From assembly GCA_951812925.1 (NCBI GenBank), contig OX638368.1, positions 152,444,492-152,508,491 of the forward strand: a stretch of DNA of 64,000 nucleotides, written 5' to 3'. Positions 35,873-47,527 of this stretch are shown one piece after another. The notes below the pieces were generated by a model, which worked only from the letters and a program-made list of their open reading frames with translations, was not told the DNA's origin and searched no databases. The first letter of the stretch is position 1. Each line of letters starts with the position of its first letter. The position numbers were made by a program, and so were the translations under genes. This DNA is from Calliopum simillimum (lineage: Eukaryota > Arthropoda > Insecta > Diptera > Lauxaniidae).

Positions 35873-37609
35873 TGAATAAATGAATAAATGAATAAATGAA
35901 TAAATGAATAAATGAATAAATGAATAAATGAATAAATGAATAAATGAATAAATGAATAAATGAATAAATGAATAAATGAATAAATGAATAAATGAATAAA
36001 TAAATAAATGAATAAATGAATAAATGAATAAATGAATAAATGAATAAATGAATAAATGAATAAATGAATAAATGAATAAATGAATAAATGAATAAATGAA
36101 TAAATGAATAAATGAATAAATGAATAAATGAATAAATGAATAAATGAATAAATGAATAAATGAATAAATGAATAAATGAATAAATGAATAAATGAATAAA
36201 TGAATAAATGAATAAATGAATAAATGAATAAATGAATAAATGAATAAATGAATAAATGAATAAATGAATAAATGAATAAATGAATAAATGAATAAATGAA
36301 TAAATGAATAAATGAATAAATGAATAAATGAATAAATGAATAAATGAATAAATGAATAAATGAATAAATGAATAAATGAATAAATGAATAAATGAATAAA
36401 TGAATAAATGAATAAATGAATAAATGAATAAATGAATAAATGAATAAATGAATAAATGAATAAATGAATAAATGAATAAATGAATAAATGAATAAATGAA
36501 TAAATGAATAAATGAATAAATGAATAAATGAATAAATGAATAAATGAATAAATAAATAAATGAATAAATGAATAAATGAATAAATGAATAAATGAATAAA
36601 TGAATAAATGAATAAATGAATAAATGAATAAATGAATAAATGAATAAATGAATAAATGAATAAATGAATAAATGAATAAATGAATAAATGAATAAATGAA
36701 TAAATGAATAAATGAATAAATGAATAAATGAATAAATGAATAAATGAATAAATGAATAAATGAATAAATGAATAAATGAATAAATGAATAAATGAATAAA
36801 TGAATAAATGAATAAATGAATAAATGAATAAATGAATAAATGAATAAATGAATAAATGAATAAATGAATAAATGAATAAATGAATAAATGAATAAATGAA
36901 TAAATGAATAAATGAATAAATGAATAAATGAATAAATGAATAAATGAATAAATGAATAAATGAATAAATGAATAAATGAATAAATGAATAAATGAATAAA
37001 TGAATAAATGAATAAATGAATAAATGAATAAATGAATAAATGAATAAATGAATAAATGAATAAATGAATAAATGAATAAATGAATAAATGAATAAATGAA
37101 TAAATGAATAAATGAATAAATGAATAAATGAATAAATGAATAAATGAATAAATGAATAAATGAATAAATGAATAAATGAATAAATGAATAAATGAATAAA
37201 TGAATAAATGAATAAATGAATAAATGAATAAATGAATAAATGAATAAATGAATAAATGAATAAATGAATAAATGAATAAATGAATAAATGAATAAATGAA
37301 TAAATGAATAAATGAATAAATGAATAAATGAATAAATGAATAAATGAATAAATGAATAAATGAATAAATGAATAAATGAATAAATGAATAAATGAATAAA
37401 TGAATAAATGAATAAATGAATAAATGAATAAATGAATAAATGAAAAAATGAATAAATGAATAAATGAATAAATGAATAAATGAATAAATGAATAAATGAA
37501 TAAATGAATAAATGAATAAATGAATAAATGAATAAATGAATAAATGAATAAATGAATAAATGAATAAATGAATAAATGAATAAATGAATAAATGAATAAA
37601 TGAATAAAT
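35873..37609. repeat. 1.74-kb tandem array of the octamer TGAATAAA
   Basis: About 217 head-to-tail copies of an 8-bp unit, almost perfectly uniform. I see only three variant units: a G-to-A change near 36002, another near 36554, and a T-to-A change near 37445. Because 8 is not a multiple of 3, every minus-strand frame reads the same 8-residue period (IHLFIYSF) without stops, while plus-strand frames are closed by TGA and TAA. The long minus-strand reading frames across it are by-products of the repeat, not genes. Such uniformity implies recent expansion or homogenisation. Confidence 0.97.
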
Positions 37610-38659
37610 TCAAGGAAATTCAAAAAACCTGCGTCCATATCAAAATTGTTTTTAATAATGTTCTCTTTAAAGAGATTCAATTTTATTGTGAATTTTTCGT
37701 AGAAAATTGCACTCGATAATAGTGTACATACGTTTTACAGGAAATTATTTTGAATACTATTTTATTTTATGTTGGAAATTTTTTCAAATGATTGTATGAT
37801 TTCGTTTTTATGATTGTTTGACCTAATCATAATTTTACTTGATTTCTAAATATTTGAATTAAATTACAACTGCCTGAATGATTTTAACAAACTACTTTGA
37901 TCATCTTAATGTTCTGTAATTTTGGTTGCATAAATCTCTATTTTATTTCTGTATGTTAAATTAAGTGACTTGCTAGCAATTTATTTATAATAATAGATAA
38001 TATTTAAGCAGGGCCGGAGTCTACATGTGTGCAGAGACGCATATTGTGTGGCCAAAATTAATGATGGAATGGGTGCAAAACATAAATTTTGCAAATGGCG
38101 CAAACTGGAGTTGTGCCGGCCCTGTGTGTCAGCGAAACTTGATACTTCTGCTGGTTTTTCTACTTACAAGTATTTCTAATTTCGCGCATCATATAACACA
38201 CACACGGAAGTACAAAAGCTAATACCAATACAGCAGCATCAATAACAAAACTTTATAAAGAATTACAGCCATCAACGCTTTATTATACTAACAATACATT
38301 CACGTCCTTTACTCGATGTTTATAACACTGAACTGCCGCAAATGAGGTGTGTGATATTTGTATTTCATCATTGTTGTTTTTGTGTGTAGAATATGAAATA
38401 GAATGAAAAGTGAAGAAAATAGAAAACTTATAGAAACCATCATTATGCCAAAATTAAACAACAATGGACATCAAAAATATATTTATGATCCTTAAAATTT
38501 CGAATTTCACAAATTGGTCAATTAACTCGAATTTCGTTATTCCTTATAAACGATATAATTTCAGAATATTTAGAAAAACCGATGATATACTCATCAGTTT
38601 GCAGCATTTGAGTTTATTTGCGGTTGAGTTTTTAGAGCTTTTCACGTACCTACTTAATA
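37610..38659. other. Gene-free stretch
   Basis: AT-rich; a small GCCGG-containing inverted pair brackets 38011-38123 (GCAGGGCCGGAGT ... GTGCCGGCCCTG), possibly a small MITE of about 110 bp. No gene seen. Confidence 0.4.
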
Positions 38660-40470
38660 TATAGTACCTGGAGACCGATCGCTGCTCGGTCAACAATCTA
38701 AGCTTATTATTTTAGTCGATGTTTTTATTCATAGCTATTTTTTGTTATGAAACTTGTATCTTTTCACTTCTAACGGTCATGCTTTCAAAATGATAAACTA
38801 ACCGATGAGAATAATAATATGAAAAACTCGGAGAGTATCGAATGGTATAGAAAAATATCAAAAAGTAAAATTTTTTTTTGGTGAAATAGAATGCCCTAAA
38901 ATAAGTAAGTGGGATATGCCACGCACCCAAAATATTTCGTCTTTTGTATGGCGGCTGAAATATCTTATCTTCAAAGGATCATAACTCGGAAAATAAGAAT
39001 CCCATAGGAAAAATCTGAAAAGATATTTGGACAAAGAAGAGTGTAACTCTTCAATGCTATTAATAAAAAAGAATTTTACCCTTTCTTGTAGCTACGCTGT
39101 AAGACTGAACACAGCGTTTTCTTCAACTTCAAGCAACGATATTTAAAAATCCTGCAGGTATAATGACAGTTCTGCTGATGAAGACGGACTTAGCGTCAAA
39201 ATGTACATAAGACTGCATATAAGAATTAAACAGTTCATTCCATTTTTTTTTTTTGTGCCTGAGTTATGAACCAAAATTTTTATTTTGATAAAAAATGGGC
39301 GTGGCAATTATTAAACAAAGTCTTCTTTTTGTTATGCTTTAGATACTCTTGATCCAGATCCGCATACCAAATTTCATCAAAATACGTTGTATCATTTGCG
39401 AGAAATAGCATTTAATGTGTTTTACTTGTATGGGAGGTTCCACGCGCACTTTCGATATTTTGCCTACTTTCAGGTCGTAGGTGTATAAAAGGAAGTAGAC
39501 TCCCTATAGTTAAATTCAGAAAGATTGCTTTAATAGTTTTCTTTTTATAGCGAATTATATTTTTGCGGGCGATGCCACGCCCTTCAATGAGTTTTCCAAA
39601 TATAACGGCATATCACATATTAATACCTGTTTGCAGGCGTAACAGGTCCTAAATTTTCTTCAAAATTGTCGGAGTCGTTTTCGAGTAATAATGAATCAAA
39701 ATTTTCAAGGGTTAAAAAGTGGGCGTGGCACTTATTCGATTCCGCCCACTTTTCGTTTGTTACAAGGTATTATTAAGCAGTACCTACATACCAAATTTCA
39801 CTGAAATACCTTGTAAAATTTGCGAGAAATAGCATTTAACGTATTTTGCTTGTATGGGAGGTTCCACGCGCAAGGGCGATATTTTGCCTACTTTCAGGTC
39901 GTAGGTTTCTAATAGCAAGTAGACTCCCTATAGTTAAATTCAGAAGGATTGCTTTAGCAGTTTTCTTTTAATAGCGCACTATATTTTTGTTAGCGGTGCC
40001 ACGCCCTTCATCGAGTTTTCCCAATATAACGGCATGTAACATACTAATACTTGTTTGCAAACGTAACTTCTCCTAAATTTTAATTAAAATTGTTCGAGTC
40101 GTTTTCGAGTAATATTGATTCAAAATTTTCAAGGGCTAAAAAGTGGGCGTGGCACTTCTTCGAACGCGCCCACTTTTTGTCTATTTTAAAGCATTATCAA
40201 ACCGTACCTTCTCACCAAATTTTATTCAAATATCTTGTATGGTTTGCGAGTTATGACCATATCACATTTAAAATTTAATGCATTGCCACGCCCTCTGGTG
40301 AGCATCTACAAAGTTCAAACCTAGCTCATTCTTCATTGTATGCTAATATCTAACACTATACCAAGTTTCATTGAAATCGAGAAAAAAATATTGAGTACAA
40401 AAAAACAAACAAACAAACAAACAAACAAACAAACATACATACAATTTTATCTCGTATAAGAAGAGAAGAT
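38660..40470 (+). mobile_element. 1.8-kb modular dispersed repeat, copy 1
   Basis: Begins TATAGTACCTGGAGACC and ends TCGTATAAGAAGAGAAGAT; the same two ends bound an inverted copy at 54752-56558. The second half is built of modules of about 422 bp, each opening with TGGGCGTGGCA (39292, about 39718, about 40142). Modules also carry CCAAATTTCATCAAAATA, GGGAGGTTCCACGCG, GTAGACTCCCTATAG and GCCACGCCCTTCA. An (AAAC)n run at about 40400-40434 precedes the end. I see no protein. The class is unknown; ends and the simple-repeat tail suggest a transposed unit. Confidence 0.75.
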
Positions 40471-41755
40471 GAGAAAAGAATATTTTTTGAATATTTTCCC
40501 CCTACTGGTTGCAAATTTCTAAAGTGGTAGATGGATTAAGCCGATATTGTTAATTTGTTGCTCTTCATCTAGTTATTTTCGAAGCTTGTCGCCGATATCA
40601 TTGTTAAAATGATTAAACTTATTGGACTATTGGTCGAGAAATCGACCATGTATGTTTGCATACAGATAGAAGGAATACAGCGGCCAAAATTAAGTAGTTG
40701 AATACCAGTCTGATAAGCTACATAAATGAACATTGTAAATGACATTTACTTATTTCATTTTGAATTAAGGAATATTTTTAATAAAATTTTTAAAATAATT
40801 ACTTTTTTGAAGTTCGTTGGTATACAGAGAACCTAAAAACAGAGGCATGGGGGTGTACCATTCGTTTATTTCACTGATAAGGAATCAATTTAAATCTCTT
40901 TCTTGCACATCTTTTATCAGGCTAGAAAAATTCTAAAGTACGTTGGCCATTTTGCAACCATTGGCCCTATATGTACATACATACTTACGTATGGCTTAAA
41001 GGTTTTCTCTAGTTTTGAAAAATTTTGGTTCCCCAACTTTTTATGCTACTACACTACTGTATAGATATAGTTCGGTTTTGGTATTTTTAGATTTTAAGTG
41101 ATGGCTTGAAATGGTGGTGATCAGTGTTGTTGAATTGACACAATAAGCATAACAAAAATGTTTTGCTCAAAAGACACTCATTTTTGACTACATTTCTAAG
41201 CGTATATCCTTTTGTTATTTTCCTTCTTACGCTGAAAATTTAATACCGACGAATGGAACTTTGTTTCTGGTTTACTTCGACGAATTATTTTCAAACATTA
41301 TGTTGTTTTGTTTGAAATAAAATTAAATTATTTGTTATTGTTGCGTTAAGATCGTTTTAATTTATTTTGATATTTTTTTTCTTTGGCATTTTGCTACATT
41401 TTTAAATGATACATGTTTTCTAAAGTGTTGATATCCTACAATCTCATTTAAAAACACATCTGCTGATGATTTCCTAGTCTAATGAAAAAAACACAACATT
41501 TTTGATCAAATTCGATTTTTTTCATCAGCATAGTCTCCTTCTGTCTTGTAGAACGATTTATCTGTGATTTTATAATAGGCATTTATTTCGGTGATCACTT
41601 CTCCACTCAAGCCAAATCTCTTTCCAGTGATCAGTTTTTACTGCTGGAAACCAAATTTAGAGAATACTTAGGGGGGATCAAATCGTCATCAAGCTTATAA
41701 GGACTGGCTCTCGACGGTACGAATAAATTCTTTTTGTTAACTAATTATTATTACA
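40471..41755. other. Gene-free stretch
   Basis: AT-rich; nothing assigned. Confidence 0.4.
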
Positions 41756-41815
41756 GGCTGAATTGGTCAGTGAAATAATATGTAAAAAATAGTAAAAACG
41801 ACTATTTTACATTTA

Positions 41816-41862
41816 CTCCCTACGTTTCAATGATATGAATGTCACCTTCATCAGGGGTAGTT
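41816..41862 (-). ncRNA. Hammerhead-like ribozyme motif (candidate)
   Basis: On the minus strand: CCC, CTGATGA (41854-41848), one extra A, GGTGA, a loop, TCATT, GAAAC (41828-41824), GTA, GGG. Possible pairing: stem I CCC/GGG, stem II GGTGA/TCATT (two G-U pairs), minimal stem III AC/GT, cleavage triplet GUA. Hammerheads with tiny stem III are known from Penelope-like elements. The extra base after CTGATGA departs from the textbook core, so activity is uncertain. Confidence 0.5.
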
Positions 41863-42037
41863 TATTAAATCTTTAAACAAAAAGACAACAATATTTAAAA
41901 CACAAATATTTTTGAAAAATGAAAATAAAAACTTACAGAAGAAATTACATTAAAAAACAGAAGCAAACAAATAAAATTATCAAAGATTTTATATATCAAA
42001 ATTAAACACTGCCGGTAACTGAATTAACATTTTGAGT

Positions 42038-42311
42038 TCAAAGTGCAATATGATAGCTGCAACTAATGTTGTCTTTATCTTCTTTTGTGTTCATTGTCGT
42101 CTTTATTTTTTGTTGAATTCTTAGGCTTTCTAATGTAAATCGCGAGTTTTCTCTTTTTTCCTTGTCCAAGATCTTGATGTTGTCAAAGTCAGCTGTGTGA
42201 GCGCTCTCCTTTAAATGTTGAGATAAAGCTGTATTCTCTCGTCCTCTGTTTGCATCGACCTTATGCTCTCCGACTCTCGTTCCCAAAGCTCTTTTCGTTG
42301 TACCAACTAAT
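42038..42311 (-). pseudogene. GIY-YIG endonuclease domain of Penelope-like element
   Basis: Encodes VGTTKRALGTRVGEHKVD, then NTALSQHLKESAHTADFDN and IKILDKEKR, ending IQQK and a short tail. This is the classic C-terminal pattern of Penelope-like polyproteins (Y-V-G-x-T-x-R, EHK, NTAL.QH, H..DFDN..ILD.E). In the family this domain nicks DNA for insertion. The MITE insertion removes the Cys/Tyr lead-in that should precede VGTT, so the protein is broken. Confidence 0.8.
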
Positions 42312-42315
42312 GGTG

Positions 42316-42691
42316 GAATTAGCCAAGAATTAGCGTTTCGTAACGTGGCATCTGTCAAAATCTATCAAATGGCAGAAGCGTGTTAGCGATTAGTGAAGTC
42401 GTAAAGTAGCGGCACGCAACGTCGAGACCTGTTGAAATTAGATTTTCAAACGACGCGCTACGTTGTTAGATAAAATATATTAAACTTGGATGTTATAAAT
42501 GGAATTTCTTGAAGAAATTAATTAAATTAAGTATGGCAATGGATGCTTGTTTAAAAGAACTGTTATTTTTCAAGTAATTTTAAAGTTGTAAGGTGACATT
42601 TCGAACGTTGCCTACCGTTTTCACTAATCGATGCTACGTTGACAAGCAACCTTGACGTTACGTTACGAAACGCTACTTCTTGGCTAATTCC
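42316..42691. mobile_element. 0.38-kb MITE inserted in the Penelope-like element
   Basis: TIRs (T)GGAATTAGCCAAGAA and, inverted, the same at 42674-42691, continuing TAGCGTTTCGTAACG on both sides for about 35 bp. It separates the two coding halves of the Penelope-like element, so it is younger. No coding sequence; I could not identify its target duplication. Confidence 0.75.
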
Positions 42692-42692
42692 A

Positions 42693-42830
42693 GCATAAAT
42701 TGCAATCGTCTCCTCTTTTGCCTTTGCATCCGATTTTGCAGACCACATTATTCTGTTGCAGTTTATCAATTGGCGTTTTTGTTGTAAAAATTTTTTGTAG
42801 AGTATAATTTGGTTTATGAGCAAAATTTAT
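42693..42830 (-). pseudogene. RT C-terminal piece of Penelope-like element
   Basis: One minus-strand frame gives FAHKPNYTLQKIFT, then DKLQQNNVVCKIGCKGK and DDCNLC, matching the RT-to-nuclease linker of Penelope-like proteins (hydrophobic AHKP block, N-V-V-Y-x-I-x-C, then a second Cys pair). It leads into the nuclease half across the MITE. Confidence 0.65.
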
Positions 42831-43834
42831 GTTTTTATTGTTTCCCTGCCGGCAAATGGACTAGTTAAAAAGTAGTCCATTAACTAGTCCTCTACCAACC
42901 AGTACTAGTCCGACTTCAATCCCTTTTGCATACAAGCAACTGTTCTTTTTTGTGTGTTGATGTCCTACGAAATTTCAATTGGCCCCTTATGCATTACTTC
43001 TGCACCAGTCCGGGGCTAGTTGTGGTATGGAAGTAGTCACTTAACAACTAGTCTTGAACCAGTTGTTTTGTGTGTAGTCCTCCTATAGTAATACACGTGG
43101 TATATAGTGAAAACTCTGGACATTTTCAAATAATTTTGTTTTTATATCAATTTTTATTTTATAAACATAAATTAAATAAAGTAAAATATCATTTAATACA
43201 TGTTATACAGATTTTTTAATTAAGTATTAAGGCATGCTCTTTAGATACCTTTCTTAAGTGTCTCTATTTTGCTGCCTGAAACGTTTCATAAACTTGATTC
43301 TTGAGATCTGAGGGAGACAAAGTCGAATAAATTGCATATGGGAGTAGAGATAGATTTATATAACAAAAGCCATACATTTTGGAATATTATTTGATTTGAA
43401 CTTTACCTAAAATTAATTTAAATAAATTTTTTAAAAGTTTGTAGGCTGAAATTCCCTTTAACTCAAAAATTGCTTCCAAATATTTAAGAAAACCGGTCCA
43501 TAACAATTTCCTTAGAGCAGAGAACTATTGAGGAAAACAATGAATTTTTTGTAAATACCATTTAAAAATAAAATTTCTTGAAAAATTACTTACTTTGTTG
43601 TTTATCTTATTTCCATATTTTATATTTATGCTGTTTTTTATGATTTTTCTTGAAAAGTTAAACACAATTTGTTTTGACGCAAAACAATTTAACAGAAAAA
43701 AATTATTTCAAAAGCAAATAACAAAAATTTAAATTTGTTTTCGTCACGATTCAAATTTCTCTGCGCTTACAAACTACAAACTGAGATCGAATTGGCCTCC
43801 ACTGCATCCCTTTTTAACTAGTTTTGAGCAAGTA

Positions 43835-45142
43835 CAGGGTGGCTGATTCAAACTGTTACCAACTTCAGATAGACTTATCTGACAGATGGAACATGAAAAC
43901 TGTCTAAAAATTGGCATGATGTTAGTTCATTCTATTGTAAACAAGTAACCAAAAGCATTTGCGCGTCAATTTATTGAAAATAAAAAATTTTCGAAATGGA
44001 ATTCAAACGTAATAGTGTGATTGCTCTTTATTTGGCTGGAAAATCGCAACCAGCAATTGTTCGTGAAACATTTAAAAGTGAATAAAATGTTTGTGTATCG
44101 GACCATAACACGTTACAATAGTACCGGCAGCGTTGCCAAACGACATGGTGGTGGTCGGAAAATAACTGCAACATCACCAGAAATGGTTCGAAAGGTGAAG
44201 GCCAGAATTGAGCGAAATCCGAGACGCAGTGGCAGACAAATGGCTGCCGAGCTGAAAATATCGCGTGAACGAATGCAACACACATTGTCAAACAAGCTCG
44301 GACTAAAGGTCCTCAAGTTCCAAAAGGAGCATGATCTCACTCCTGCTCAAAAAAAAGTTAGGCTCGATAGAGCCAAGGAGTTGTTGCGCTTGCACGCTGC
44401 CGGAAATATGTCACAAATTGTCTTCTCTTATGAGAAAAATTACTGTATCCAGCAATATGTAAACAAACAAAATGATCGGGTTTACTTGACAGAGAGGTCC
44501 TACGAAAATTTGAATGTTCGTTTGGCCACCAGGACGCAGGTACCACCGCATGTGATGGTTTGGGCTGCAGTGACTGCTGATGGGCGCTCACCACTCGTTT
44601 TTTTGGCCGCTGGCGTCAAAGTAAACGCCCAGGTGTATCTTGAATCAGTGTTGGAGGGTGCTTTACTACCGTGGGCACGCAAACATTTCGGTCGCAAGCC
44701 ATGGACATTCCAACAAGACTCGGCACCGTCACACAAAGCTCGTGTGAATCAAGAATGGTTAGAAAAAAACGTTCCTAGCTTCATTTCTGCTCAACAATGG
44801 CTCTCAAATTTGCCTGATGCGAATCCGCTGGATTTCTCAATCTGGGGTATGTTGGACAGGAAGGTCTTGACTAAAAAACACCAGAGCGTTGATGCGCTAA
44901 AAGTGGCCCTTCAACGAGAATGGCGCAAACTTCCACAAAATCAAATTCGTGCAGCATGCGACTCGTTCTTCGACCGTCTACGGGCCATAGTTAAGGCCAA
45001 AGGTGGCCATATCGAAAATCTCAAGTAGATTCTTAAAATTTGAACATTTCCCAACAATTATAGCGTTTGATCAATAAAATCTGTGCATGGAAACTAAAAA
45101 TATAGTCTTTTGAATTGGTGGCACTTCGAATCAGCCACCCTG
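43835..45142 (+). mobile_element. maT-type Tc1/mariner transposon, full length
   Basis: TIRs CAGGGTGGCTGATTC at the left and GAATCAGCCACCCTG at the right, bordered by TA on both sides (43833-43834 and 45143-45144). At 1.3 kb it has the normal size of the superfamily and contains a single transposase gene. The boundaries are clear. Confidence 0.9.
43996..45028 (+). pseudogene. Tc1/mariner DD37D transposase, frameshifted, D-to-Y
   Basis: The likely start is the ATG at 43996 (MEFKRNSVIALYLAGKSQPA), the usual N-terminal helix-turn-helix. A shift near 44068 moves the reading into the frame that stays open from 44021 to 45028. Downstream come the second HTH (SVAKRHGGGRK), and a catalytic core with FSYEKN, QQDSAPSH and LPDANPLDFSIWG. 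The spacing between the second and third acidic residues is 37, i.e. DD37D, as in maT elements. The first catalytic Asp is Tyr (codon TAT at 44429-44431; one base from GAT). Frameshift plus lost Asp make this copy inactive, though it could be mobilised in trans because its TIRs are intact. Confidence 0.9.
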
Positions 45143-45144
45143 TA

Positions 45145-45706
45145 GTAACCGCAAACTAGTACTTTTTGTGGACTGTCTCATATTTTTACTGCAGGGTTAT
45201 GATGTTCTGAAGACTATGTGTATTAGTGAGCTTAGGTATGTAAGAGATGCTGTAGAATTTTTTTGTTTTCAGTGTTGCCAGACTGTTCAGTTGTGGTTGC
45301 ATTTTGGTTATTATTGGGTTTTAGTTTATTTATGTTTTTAAGGGTCAAGTTATTTATAATACCCATTGGATAGCTGTTTTTATTTAAAATTTATTTGATT
45401 CTGCTGATATTTTTGTTTTGAAACTGTTGATTGTGAGAACTTTGTTGATAAAATTGTTGGCTGTGTTAATTTTCTGGTTGTGTTGAAAAAAAGTTGATTA
45501 TTCTGCCCGATGATGTATTTTTAGTATACCAATCAAATATTGTACTATTTTGTTGTTCATTCTATGTATTCTTGTGTCTAAGTAGGGTATGCAACTATTT
45601 TTTTTTTTTGGTCTTAAAAATTTTTTGTATATTGTTTTAAATTAATTTTTCAATCACTATCGTATTAGCTTCAATACCGATTTCATAAGTTGTAAATTAT
45701 AACACG
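45145..45706. other. Gene-free stretch
   Basis: T-rich; nothing recognised beyond the possible right arm of the CCCTGC-ended element. Confidence 0.4.
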
Positions 45707-45720
45707 CTTGTTTTTAGTAT

Positions 45721-46691
45721 GTATGTATGTATTCTCCTTTAACTCCTAGGAGGAGCATAGGGCCAATATGAAATCTCTCCATTTGTCACGTTCCTTTGCG
45801 ATGACTTTGATCTCTTGCCACGATTTTCCCGATTCTTGAATTTCCTTTTCCAACGACCTTTTCCAGTTGGTTTTGGGTCTACCACGTCCTCTACTGCCTT
45901 GTGGATTCCACTCAAGGGCCTGGCGACAAACTTCGCTGTGTGGTTTCCGGAGAGTGTGACCAATCCATCCCCATTTGCGCAGCTTGATTTCGTTTGCTAT
46001 TGCCTTCTGTTTGCATTTTTGATGTAGCTCGGCATTTGATATAGTGCGAGGCCACCAAACCTTTAGTATACGCCTTAAGCATTTGTTGACGAATACTTGC
46101 AGCTTGTTCGTTAGTTGTTCAGTAACAAGCCATGTTTCGCACCCATATAACAAAACCGATTTCACATTCGAATCAAAAATGCGTACTCTCGTTTTGGTGG
46201 ATATAACGGATGAAGACCATATTTTGTTCAGTTGAGCAAACGCGCCTTTTGCTTTTGCTATTCTTGAGTTGATATCCTCTTTTGCTCCACCATCCATAGA
46301 GATAATGCTGCCTAAATACGTGAAGCTATCGACGTTTCCGATGTCATCACTGCCAGCTTTAAACGTGATGTCATTGCTTGCGTTTAGCTTCATGCTTTTA
46401 GTCTTGGATACGTTGATTTTCAGGCCGGCCTTTTGTGATTCCAAGACAAGGTCTTCAATTTTGTTTTGCATATCTGAATGTTTGGACGATAAGAGGCAGA
46501 TGTCGTCGAAGTAGTCGAGGTCTTCTAGATGTTCAGTAAAGTTCCATTGGATACCCCTTTTGGCCTTATTAAGAGTTTTATCTAGAATATCGTCAAGAAC
46601 GATAAGGAAGAGAGATGGTGACAGTAAACACCCCTGCCGTACGCCTGAATTAGTGGTAAATGTCGGTGACAACAACCCGTTGTGTAGCACA
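45721..46691 (-). mobile_element. 5'-truncated RTE-like LINE with 14-bp TSD
   Basis: CTTGTTTTTAGTAT occurs exactly at both borders (45707-45720 and 46692-46705), a clean target-site duplication. The 3' end on the minus strand is a (TACA)n-type tail (CATACATAC). It is nearly identical in its shared part to the copy at 16955-17650, so the family moved fairly recently. Confidence 0.9.
45746..46690 (-). pseudogene. RTE-like reverse transcriptase, C-terminal two thirds
   Basis: 314 open codons with no internal stop, starting at the truncation point (LHNGLLSP), so there is no genuine start codon. RT motifs in order: SGVRQGCLLSPSLF, then the catalytic box LDYFDDICLLS (YFDD where YADD or FADD is usual), GLKINVSKTKSM, FTYLGSIIS, SVLLYGCETW, CLRRILKVWWP, WGWIGHTLRKPHSEV, WNPQGSRGRGRPK, and an end at LALCSS-stop (TAG). 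The endonuclease and fingers of the protein are lost by 5' truncation. Used as reference, it reveals the one-base deletion and the lost stop in the 17-kb copy. Confidence 0.9.
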
Positions 46692-46705
46692 CTTGTTTTT
46701 AGTAT

Positions 46706-47047
46706 AATCTTTAAATTTTAATTCATTTACCAGTAAAAAATGTAGAACATACGTAAGTAGATACCGACATCTTTTTTTTAAAAGCTGTAAGTACTACTTC
46801 TCTCATATGAGCTTAGGAGGCTGTGTTTGCTAAAACCCAATTACTTCTACTACTAAAAAATAAAAATTAACTATTTAGATCTTTACATTAAAATGGTATG
46901 GATTTGTAATTTATAAATGTAATAAAAACTTCCTTCGAAATATATTTTTAACGAAAATATTTGCCGAGACCTGCGGTTTTGACTGGCCGCAACTCAACGT
47001 ATCGTCTAAAATATCCACGATCCGAGACAAATGAGTGATGCTCATAC
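46706..47047. other. Gene-free stretch
   Basis: AT-rich; nothing recognised. Confidence 0.4.
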
Positions 47048-47527
47048 CCTATTCTCACTTGCCTGGTTAACCAGATGAATGCTGATTAAACACTAACCAG
47101 AATAGTTTTTCATATAAAAAGCTTTTCGATTTGTATGGAAAAAATTAGCTAGTTTTTAAATAATTAGATCATTTAACCCAAAAAATCGGCAGGTGGCATC
47201 TCCAAATTCAAAAAATCCCTGGGAAATTAGGAAATTTCCTTTTCTTTTGACAAATGCAAAATGTAAACAAATAAAACATTTTTAATAAAAAGCAAATTAA
47301 AGCTAAAATCAAAAATGTGTTCGTCTCAATTGTTTAAAAAAAATTTAAATAACGAAATATATAAAAATATATTTGAAAAAAGTGAAGTTAGTGTCGTGAT
47401 TTGGTAAACGTCAAAAAAGTGTCATTGAAATGATAGATGACTCATGCAGGTAAAAGGTGTAAACGTGGTTTTGTGATTATCAAGATTTTTCGATTTGAGG
47501 CTGGCTAACCAGGCAAGTGAGAATAGG
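47048..47527. mobile_element. 480-bp MITE, 27-bp TIRs
   Basis: The ends are CCTATTCTCACTTGCCTGG followed by TTAACCAG and, at the right, the inverted counterpart CTGGCTAACCAGGCAAGTGA and onward (47501-47527), with one mismatch. The interior is A-rich without coding sequence. Target duplication not evident. Confidence 0.8.

Larger units (their letters stand above)
41756..42835 (-). mobile_element. Penelope-like retroelement, 5'-truncated, split by a MITE
   Basis: Minus-strand order: end of the RT region (42830-42693), a 0.38-kb MITE (42316-42691), the GIY-YIG endonuclease region (42311-42038), a 3' non-coding segment, and a hammerhead-like motif (about 41854-41816). Penelope-like elements couple an RT to a C-terminal GIY-YIG nuclease, and only the last third is left here. 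Confidence 0.75.
42844..45197. mobile_element. Possible CCCTGC-ended element hosting the maT transposon
   Basis: CCCTGCCGGCAAATGGACTAGT (42845 onward) and, inverted, CCCTGCAGTAAAAATATGAG (45197 backward) share the first six bases and a GACTAGT/AGTACTAGT-rich interior (ACTAGTCC words at 42890-43060, AACTAGT at 43815, AAACTAGTACTTTTTGTGG at 45151). If real, the maT element inserted into it. The arms are short and diverged. Confidence 0.3.

Noticed and set aside
35646..37680. Two very long minus-strand reading frames (655 and 603 codons) as a membrane-like protein
   Set aside because: They are the translation of the octamer array; any frame gives the same IHLFIYSF period. Unit length and uniformity explain the openness fully.
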